Assembly (NCBI GenBank): GCA_031256755.1
Contig: JAIRPZ010000049.1
Span: forward strand, 1-12,425
Length of the DNA: 12,425 nt
Source of the DNA: Planctomycetaceae bacterium
Lineage (GTDB): Bacteria > Planctomycetota > Planctomycetia > Pirellulales > Thermoguttaceae
Direction of reading: 5' to 3'
Of the stretch, positions 6,591 through 11,178 are shown one piece after another; position 1 is the stretch's first letter, and each line of letters opens with the position of its first letter. Made by a program: the position numbers and the translations under genes. The notes beneath the pieces were generated by a model, which was not told where the DNA came from, searched no databases, and saw only the letters and a list, made by a program, of their open reading frames with translations.

Positions 6591-6704
6591 TTTTAACAGG
6601 ATAACAAGATTATGCAGGATTAAACAGGAGTCCTTGCCGGACGGGCAGTATTTTTGTCATAAAAAATCCTGTCAATCCTGAAAATCTTGTAAATCCTGTT
6701 AAAA
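6591..6704. repeat. Long imperfect inverted repeat built from AACAGGAT / ATCCTGTT words
   Basis: The 39-nt left arm (6591-6629, starting TTTTAACAGGAT and containing ACAAGATT, CAGGATT and ACAGGA) pairs with the 38-nt right arm (6667-6704, ending ATCCTGTTAAAA). Mismatches are limited to three short spots, and the loop is about 37 nt. A GC-rich repeat core lies across the left arm and loop (6625-6647). Words of the ATCCTGTAAATCCTGTT type recur in intergenic DNA of many environmental bacteria (general recollection). Confidence 0.75.
6625..6647 (-). repeat. Dispersed repeat core, copy 3 (inverted), partner of 6771-6793
   Basis: A 23-bp block beginning CAGGAGTCCTTGCCGG is the exact reverse complement of 6771-6793. 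It is followed by ATTTTTG, a remnant of the AT-rich module seen in the fuller copies. It shares the core GCCCGTCCGGCAAG with copies 1 and 4 and a one-base variant with copy 2. Confidence 0.7.
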
Positions 6705-6730
6705 TTTCTTTTTCTTGCTGTCGTCTCTCT
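6667..6730 (+). repeat. Direct-repeat block A (TCCTGTCAATCCTG ... TTTCTTTTTCTT)
   Basis: Block A has TCCTGTCAATCCTG (6667-6680), an extra CTTGTAAATCCTG, TTAAAATTTCTTTTTCTT (6699-6716) and a CTGTCGTCT word. Block B at 6789-6850 repeats this with an 18-nt deletion in the first part and extra CTGCCGTCT words at its end. Both blocks are followed by ATTATCAATT. Confidence 0.6.
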
Positions 6731-6793
6731 AATTATCAATTTTCCATTATCAATTATCAATTAAAAAATATGCCCGTCCGGCAAGGACTCCTG
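6731..6793 (+). repeat. Dispersed intergenic repeat, copy 4 (fullest copy)
   Basis: AATTATCAATT, CCATTATCA and ATTATCAATTA units (6731-6763) form an AT-rich module of near-heptamer periodicity. AAAAAATA and TGCCCGTCCGGCAAGG follow (core through 6786). The final 23 bp (6771-6793) is the exact reverse complement of 6625-6647. Confidence 0.7.
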
Positions 6794-6860
6794 TCAATCC
6801 TGTTAAAAATTTCTTTTTCTTACTGCCGTCTGCTGTCTGCCGTCTTCCTGATTATCAATT
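6789..6860 (+). repeat. Direct-repeat block B with CTGCCGTCT words
   Basis: TCCTGTCAATCCTG (6789-6802), TTAAAAATTTCTTTTTCTT (6803-6821) and two CTGCCGTCT-type words (6823-6846) precede ATTATCAATT (6851-6860). It duplicates block A, and its 3' words resemble 5551-5579 next to the rpn stop. It ends about 30 nt before the lipoprotein start. With the entries above, it accounts for most of the 442-nt gap between rpn and the lipoprotein gene. Confidence 0.6.
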
Positions 6861-6892
6861 CAAAGAACAACCTTTAACAATCACACACAAAC

Positions 6893-7318
6893 ATGAAAGC
6901 ATTAACAGCCATTACACTCATTATCGTAACAATAACAATCATTTCCGGCTGCCGGAATCCGCAGGGGCGGCTTTCCGTAAGCGGCACAGTTACTCTGGAT
7001 GGCGAACCGATTGCGGACGGAACAATTTCCTTCGAACCCGCCGGCGAACAGCCGATCAAAGTCCGAAGCGGTACAGTTATCCGTAACGGAAAATACACCG
7101 TGCCGGGAACATCGGGTTTAGTGCCGGGTGATTACACCGTATTGCTTACGGCACAAAAAGATACCGGAAAGTTCGTTAAAATGAAGAACGATTTAGACGG
7201 TTCAGAATATGAAGTTCGCGAGATCATGAACCTTATTCCGCCCGACAAAGCGTGGCAGCGCATTACCGTTACAAAAACAGGCAAGCAGACGTTTGATTTT
7301 CCGATTAAGACGAAGTAG
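6893..7318 (+). CDS. Small lipoprotein with carboxypeptidase-regulatory-like (beta-sandwich) domain
   Basis: This 141-residue protein carries a lipoprotein signal peptide. The lipobox IISGC places the lipidated cysteine at residue 20, so the mature protein would be anchored at a membrane facing the periplasm. The rest is one small beta-rich domain: LSVSGTVTLDGEPIADGTIS at 26-45 with FEPAG after it, a NGKYTVPG turn near 66-73, and LVPGDYTVLLTA (76-87). This is the style of the carboxypeptidase regulatory-like family, which is abundant as orphan lipoproteins in planctomycetes. Its function is unknown, and no enzymatic residues are apparent. ATG 6893 gives the signal peptide directly, though no SD is visible. 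The repeat cluster ends about 30 nt upstream and no clear promoter was found, so transcription may start inside the repeats. Confidence 0.82.
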   Translation: MKALTAITLIIVTITIISGCRNPQGRLSVSGTVTLDGEPIADGTISFEPAGEQPIKVRSGTVIRNGKYTVPGTSGLVPGDYTVLLTAQKDTGKFVKMKNDLDGSEYEVREIMNLIPPDKAWQRITVTKTGKQTFDFPIKTK

Positions 7319-7420
7319 GAAAAACGTGCAAGTCCGTGTTTTCCCGCCGGCAATCCGCAAGAAAAATACTTTTTTGGAAAAAATTGCAAGGCAGGGCTGG
7401 CATACGGGCAGAACGGTTTG

Positions 7421-7429
7421 TGCTAGAAT
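7421..7429 (+). promoter_or_regulatory. Extended -10 promoter upstream of rarA
   Basis: TGCTAGAAT (7421-7429) combines the TGn element with a 5-of-6 -10 hexamer. No convincing -35 lies at the usual distance. Transcription would begin near 7436, leaving about 43 nt to the GTG start at 7479. It is the same promoter type as the element before fabF. Confidence 0.45.
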
Positions 7430-7478
7430 TGTCCGTGCCGAAAAGGTGCCGCAAAAAGTATCACCATAAGATTTTGCC

Positions 7479-8789
7479 GTGCAGCCGCTTTTTTCCGAAC
7501 AGGAACGCCGCAACCGGCGGCAAGCCGAACCGCTTGCCGCCCGAATGCGTCCGCAAACGCTCGATGAATTTATCGGGCAGGAACACTTTCTCGGCGAAGG
7601 GAAACTGCTGCGCCGTCTTCTCGCCGCCGACCGTCTCGGTTCCGTGATTTTTCACGGTCCGCCCGGTACAGGCAAAACCACCCTCGCTCATCTTCTCGCT
7701 TATTCCAGCCGAAGCACCTTCCGGCAACTTTCAGCGGTTTCTGACGGCGTAAAACAACTCCGCGAAATCCTGACCGAAGCGGCAGACCGGCTCTCGGTAC
7801 GGCAGCAGAAAACGCTCCTTTTCATTGATGAAATCCACCGGTTCAATAAAGCCCAGCAGGACGTTTTGCTCCCCGATGTTGAAAACGGCATCGTGATTCT
7901 TGCCGGTGCCACCACCGAAAATCCTTATTTCACCATCAATAATGCCCTATTAAGCCGGAGCCGGATTTTTCAGTTTGAACCGCTGACGCAGGAACATATC
8001 AAAACACTGCTCCGGCGTGCGGCGGCGGACAAAGATCGCGGGCTAGGGCAATTCGCCATTCACCTGCACGAAGACGCACTCGATTTTTTGGCGGAAATTT
8101 GTGACGGCGATGCCCGGCGTGCGCTTTCGGCACTCGAAATCGGCGTGCTGTCGTGCGGCAGTTCACCGGTGGAATTCACCCGCGGACTTGCTTCGGAATC
8201 GGTGCAAAAAAAGGCAGTGGCTTATGACCGGGACGGAGATTCCCATTATGATACGATTAGTGCGCTGATCAAAAGTATCCGCGGAAGCGATCCTGATGCG
8301 GCGGTTTACTGGCTGGCGAAAATGCTCGTTGCCGGCGAGGATATCCGGTTTCTTGCCCGGCGGCTGGTCATTTTGGCAAGCGAAGACATCGGCAATGCCA
8401 ATCCGCAGGCATTGCCGCTTGCGGTTGCGGCGGCAACGGCGTGCGAAATGGTCGGACTGCCGGAATGTCAGTTGAATCTTGCGCAAACGGTCATCTATTT
8501 GGCGTGTGCGCCGAAATCGAATTCGGCAACGGAAGCCATTTATGCCGCAAAAAAGGATGTGCAGGAAGGGGGACTGATTCCGGTGCCGCGGCATCTTCGC
8601 GATACGCACGATCCTTCTTCCACGCAGAAAACAGAGTATCAATACGCCCATAATTTTGCGGACGGCATTGCGGCGCAGGACTATCTCGGCGTGGAGAAGG
8701 AATACTACAAGCCGACCGATCGGGGTTTTGAGGCGGAACTTGCCCGGCGGCTGGCGTTTATCAAAGAACGGCTCAAAGGAAATGGTTAA
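7479..8789 (+). CDS. rarA: Replication-associated recombination protein A (RarA/MgsA, AAA+ ATPase)
   Basis: RarA is a clamp-loader-like ATPase that acts at stalled replication forks and is related to eukaryotic WRNIP1/Mgs1. The 436-aa protein shows PLAARMRPQTLDEFIGQEHF at 18-37, Walker A GPPGTGKTT at 60-68, Walker B LLFIDE at 113-118 followed by IHRFNKAQQD, sensor 1 GATTENP at 143-149 and a LLSRSR arginine-finger region at 157-162. The C-terminal MgsA-type tetramerisation part is present, with LASEDIGNANPQAL and the closing YYKPTDRGFEAELARRL. The start is a GTG whose product MQPLFSEQ matches the family's short N-terminus; no earlier start gives a better fit. No truncation is seen. It stands as a single gene; the next gene has its own promoter 48 nt after the rarA stop codon. 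Confidence 0.93.
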   Translation: MQPLFSEQERRNRRQAEPLAARMRPQTLDEFIGQEHFLGEGKLLRRLLAADRLGSVIFHGPPGTGKTTLAHLLAYSSRSTFRQLSAVSDGVKQLREILTEAADRLSVRQQKTLLFIDEIHRFNKAQQDVLLPDVENGIVILAGATTENPYFTINNALLSRSRIFQFEPLTQEHIKTLLRRAAADKDRGLGQFAIHLHEDALDFLAEICDGDARRALSALEIGVLSCGSSPVEFTRGLASESVQKKAVAYDRDGDSHYDTISALIKSIRGSDPDAAVYWLAKMLVAGEDIRFLARRLVILASEDIGNANPQALPLAVAAATACEMVGLPECQLNLAQTVIYLACAPKSNSATEAIYAAKKDVQEGGLIPVPRHLRDTHDPSSTQKTEYQYAHNFADGIAAQDYLGVEKEYYKPTDRGFEAELARRLAFIKERLKGNG

Positions 8790-8836
8790 AAATCAACCGC
8801 CGTCAGAGCGGGGGCTGTCTTTGCACAAATTCCGTC

Positions 8837-8866
8837 TTGACTTTATCCGGCGGAATAAGATATAGT
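8837..8866 (+). promoter_or_regulatory. Sigma70-like promoter for the hydrolase-fold gene
   Basis: TTGACT (8837-8842, 5 of 6) and TATAGT (8861-8866, 5 of 6) are separated by 18 nt. The expected start near 8873 lies just past a potential GTG start at 8871, which is why the ATG at 8907 was chosen for the gene. Confidence 0.6.
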
Positions 8867-8906
8867 ACCGGTGAGCAAAGTCCTTGCCGTATACAGCCGA
8901 AACGCG

Positions 8907-9743
8907 ATGAGTACCCTACTTTTCCCGACACCGACAACGCCCCAAACAAAAATATCGGAACAGCCGAGCCGTCCGCAGGCAAAAACCGCCGAAAAACTCG
9001 ACGTGATCCTCGATTTTGCCCAACCCGCAACAACCGCCCGAACACGAACTGCACCGCCGCATATCCTCTTTTCGCCGATGCACTACGAAGCCGGCTACAA
9101 ATATCCGCTGCTGGTTTGGCTGCATCCGGCAGGGGAAAACGAACATCAGTTAATTCGGATTATGCCGCAAATCAGCGTGCGGAATTATGTCGCCGTTGCC
9201 CCGCGCGGGTTTCCGTCCGCCGCCGCTTCCGCACCGCCGCCGATTCTCGATTTGAGTGTCGCGGGAATTTTACACCGCCCGAAAGAGGTTTACGACTGGC
9301 AAAATACCCATCGCCGGACAGAAATCGAACAGCGAATTTTCGATTGTATTGCAGTGGCACAAATGCGGTGCAGCATTTCGCCGGACAAGGTTTTTATCGC
9401 CGGTTTCGGCTCCGGCGGCACAACAGCATTACAATTGGCGGCACAAAATCCTAACCGTTTTGCAGGGGCAGCATCTTTCGGGAAAAATTCGATGCCACAT
9501 TCGTCATCAGATTGCCGGATACTTCCGAATTGGCGGACAACGCGGAATCTCTCGATCTTTCTGGGAGCCGATGCCGCCGCAGCCCGCGAAACATACCGAA
9601 TGATGGAACTTTTTCACACCGCAGGAATGGCGACCGAAGCCCGCGAATATCCCGACACAACACAATTAACAGAAGAAATGCTCCGCGACCTTAACCGGTG
9701 GATGATGGAGATTATCTGCAATACTGCGGGAAAGAGGATTTGA
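8907..9743 (+). CDS. Alpha/beta-hydrolase-fold protein, carboxylesterase/phospholipase-like, probably without a catalytic triad
   Basis: This 278-residue protein aligns by pattern to the phospholipase/carboxylesterase branch of alpha/beta hydrolases. YKYPLLVWLHPAGENEHQL (64-82) holds the strand and oxyanion region, and VAVAPRG is at 95-101. SPDKVFIAGFGSGGTTALQLA (158-178) is the nucleophile elbow, and NPNRFAGAASFG follows at 181-192. A canonical elbow reads G-F-S-Q-G-G; here it is G-F-G-S-G-G, so glycine 168 occupies the nucleophile position. The expected 'YP.gH' histidine is also missing (YPDTTQLTEEML, 248-259). No signal peptide is evident. It may be a binding or scaffold protein, or a hydrolase with a rearranged site. 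The start at 8907 rather than GTG 8871 follows from the promoter. The last 19 nt of the gene, stop codon included, lie antisense to the 3' end of tRNA-Leu. Confidence 0.72.
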   Translation: MSTLLFPTPTTPQTKISEQPSRPQAKTAEKLDVILDFAQPATTARTRTAPPHILFSPMHYEAGYKYPLLVWLHPAGENEHQLIRIMPQISVRNYVAVAPRGFPSAAASAPPPILDLSVAGILHRPKEVYDWQNTHRRTEIEQRIFDCIAVAQMRCSISPDKVFIAGFGSGGTTALQLAAQNPNRFAGAASFGKNSMPHSSSDCRILPNWRTTRNLSIFLGADAAAARETYRMMELFHTAGMATEAREYPDTTQLTEEMLRDLNRWMMEIICNTAGKRI

Positions 9744-9808
9744 ACCTCCACTGAGTTGCCCCAACCAGGCCCTCAACCTGGCGCGTCTGCCAATTCCGCC
9801 ATTCCCGC
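9725..9808 (-). tRNA. tRNA-Leu (anticodon GAG)
   Basis: Minus-strand reading gives acceptor arm GCGGGAA / TTCCCGC with discriminator A (9725), and D arm with GGCAGACGC. The anticodon stem is CCAGG/CCTGG and the loop TTGAGGG (anticodon GAG at 9774-9772). A long class II variable arm has a GCAA loop, and the T arm is GGAGG-TTCAAAT-CCTCT. At 84 nt this fits a leucine tRNA reading CUC/CUU. The CCA end is not encoded; the next bases read GTA. Its 3' part is overlapped in antisense by the last 19 nt of the hydrolase-fold gene. Confidence 0.95.
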
Positions 9809-9824
9809 AACGACATTAACGCCC

Positions 9825-9852
9825 ATTGTACTCCGTTTTTTTACCGCGTCAA
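9825..9852 (-). promoter_or_regulatory. Promoter of tRNA-Leu
   Basis: On the minus strand, TTGACG (9852-9847) and TACAAT (9830-9825) lie 16 nt apart, both 5 of 6 to consensus. Transcription would start near 9818, giving a short leader of about 10 nt before the mature tRNA 5' end at 9808. Confidence 0.65.
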
Positions 9853-10170
9853 GACGGGAGAAGCACGCCGCAGAACGGCGGGTTCGCACGATGAAATAAT
9901 GTAGTTTTTGCAGAATAATACACCGTTTGTATCATTTTACAACATAAAACCGGCATCCCCACACTAACCGATTTATTTTCACGAAAATTAAAACACTTTC
10001 TAATATCTTTGTTAGTCAAGAGTTGCAGCGATTTTATAAATAAAATCAGGAAAAATTCAATTTTTGGCACAAGATATGCGGATAAAAGTCAAGAGGATTT
10101 CTTTTCACTGTTTTCGCTAACGGAAATATTGCAGAGAGGATTTTCACAAGGAAGGGTCATCAGGAGTGGC
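9853..10170. other. Gene-free stretch upstream of the PEP-CTERM gene
   Basis: No convincing gene is seen here. A small hairpin CGCCG-cagaa-CGGCG lies at 9866-9880, and the DNA is AT-rich from about 9890 onward. A perfect 8-bp palindrome, GATTTTAT-AA-ATAAAATC, lies at 10030-10047, followed by a sigma54-like element (separate entry). Short open frames here have no family-like composition. Confidence 0.5.
10064..10079 (+). promoter_or_regulatory. Possible sigma54-type -24/-12 element
   Basis: TTGGCACAAGATATGC has GG and GC separated by exactly 10 nt and matches the TGGCACR-N4-TTGC consensus except for one T in the -12 part. It lies about 180 nt upstream of the PEP-CTERM start and 16 nt after the palindrome at 10030-10047. 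A chance match is possible in a region this size. Confidence 0.3.
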
Positions 10171-10198
10171 TTGACAAAAAAATGTTTTTTGTTATCAT
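10171..10198 (+). promoter_or_regulatory. Strong sigma70-like promoter for the PEP-CTERM gene
   Basis: TTGACA (10171-10176, perfect) and TATCAT (10193-10198, 5 of 6) are separated by a 16-nt A/T-run spacer. Transcription would start near 10205 and leave a leader of about 57 nt to the ATG at 10262. Confidence 0.65.
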
Positions 10199-10261
10199 CA
10201 GCAGTGTCCTGAAACCTGATTTCTTTCACACGAAACCTAAACTTAACACACAATAACGATT

Positions 10262-11017
10262 ATGAGAAAATTGCTGACTTTGTGCATCGCCGCGGCGGTG
10301 CTTGCGGTTGTTTCACTCCCCCTGCGGGCGGAGATCCTTTCCTTAAACCCTGACAACGCCAACGGAACCGGCTGGAACATTACCGGTTTACGCGACACGG
10401 TCGCTTTCTCGGATAAGACCGATTCGAATGATCCTAACTACCATACATGGACGTTGGGATACTATGACTCGTTGGATCCGGCATCCCAAAAGGGGAACAC
10501 GGTCTACCTGTCCGACTATTTGAAAGCTGCGGAAACGGAACCGACAGGGGATGGCGGGATAGCGCAAAATACCTTGGTAGATGGTAAATATGCGGTCGAA
10601 ACAACCGATCCGCTTAACAAAAAAGGTAACATCTGGAAATTTGGTACGACTTTCCAGATCGAAAAACTGCTGGACGATCCAAAGACATCAATGGCGCATA
10701 TTGCTTTTTCAATATTGAGTTCGTCGACTCCGTACGGTATTTTTATCAACGGAGAGCAAGTTGCTTATGAGATTGATGCAAGCGGTGCGGGCTGGTATGA
10801 AATCGTTTTAGCAACGGGTAAGGATTTGATCGGCGAGGTGACTTTGGACTTCGTTTACGATTTCACGAATACTCCTTTAACAAATCATATCTTATTCGGT
10901 ATTAAGTTCGATCAGAACAAATCCACGATTACTCCGGTAACACCGGAACCGGCAACGCTGGCGTTGTTCGGACTTGGTTTGGCAGGACTTGCCGTTTTGC
11001 GGAAACGGAAGAAGTAA
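10262..11017 (+). CDS. PEP-CTERM-sorted secreted protein of unknown function
   Basis: This 251-residue protein has an N-terminal signal peptide (MRKLLTLCIAAAVLAVVSLPLRA, cleavage probably after residue 23) and a C-terminal PEP-CTERM sorting tag. The tag comprises the PEPA motif at 228-231, a Gly/Leu-rich hydrophobic helix and a basic RKRKK end. Such proteins are exported and processed by an exosortase, often onto the surface or into exopolysaccharide. The middle is soluble and beta-like with no recognised domain. WKFGTTFQIEKLLDDPKT and GIFINGEQVAYEIDASGAGWYEIVLATG suggest a carbohydrate-binding or 'decorating' beta-sandwich, but this is weak. No exosortase is in the window. The gene is monocistronic, with its own promoter and a strong terminator 31 nt after the stop codon. 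No SD is evident at the start. Confidence 0.85.
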   Translation: MRKLLTLCIAAAVLAVVSLPLRAEILSLNPDNANGTGWNITGLRDTVAFSDKTDSNDPNYHTWTLGYYDSLDPASQKGNTVYLSDYLKAAETEPTGDGGIAQNTLVDGKYAVETTDPLNKKGNIWKFGTTFQIEKLLDDPKTSMAHIAFSILSSSTPYGIFINGEQVAYEIDASGAGWYEIVLATGKDLIGEVTLDFVYDFTNTPLTNHILFGIKFDQNKSTITPVTPEPATLALFGLGLAGLAVLRKRKK

Positions 11018-11047
11018 GAAAAGTAAGAACCGGAATGGTTTTGAGAG

Positions 11048-11077
11048 CGGCGGACAATATGTCCGCCGTTTTTATTT
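11048..11077 (+). terminator. Rho-independent terminator of the PEP-CTERM gene
   Basis: CGGCGGACA (11048-11056) and TGTCCGCCG (11060-11068) form a perfect 9-bp GC-rich stem with a 3-nt loop, followed immediately by TTTTTATTTT. It is the clearest intrinsic terminator in the window and separates the PEP-CTERM gene from serS. Confidence 0.9.
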
Positions 11078-11093
11078 TCTGCGAATTTTTCTC

Positions 11094-11122
11094 TTGACCG
11101 GCATTGCCGGATAAACTACAAT
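11094..11122 (+). promoter_or_regulatory. Promoter of serS
   Basis: TTGACC (11094-11099) and TACAAT (11117-11122), each 5 of 6, are separated by the optimal 17 nt. A small palindrome CCGGC-ATT-GCCGG (11098-11110) lies across the end of the -35 and the spacer. Transcription would begin near 11129, with a 50-nt leader to the serS ATG. No T-box-like leader is visible in so short a stretch. Confidence 0.65.
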
Positions 11123-11178
11123 GACCGGCGTTGTTTGTTCCCGAAACTGCCGTTAACTGTTGTTGCTCTGTCCCTCGT

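Noticed and set aside
6591..6860. CRISPR array in the repeat cluster
   Set aside because: Repeats are inverted, of unequal length and without regular unique spacers; there are no cas genes.
5421..6892. Classical insertion sequence containing rpn
   Set aside because: No DDE or HUH transposase and no target-site duplication could be found by eye, and related repeat words occur outside the putative ends. It is kept as a hypothesis in findings, not called a mobile element.
8871..8906. GTG start at 8871 for the hydrolase-fold gene
   Set aside because: The GTG lies only 5 nt after the -10 hexamer, at or before the expected transcription start, so ATG 8907 is more plausible.
10009..10212. Open frame upstream of the PEP-CTERM gene
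   Set aside because: It is AT-rich with random-looking composition, runs through the predicted PEP-CTERM promoter and has no RBS.
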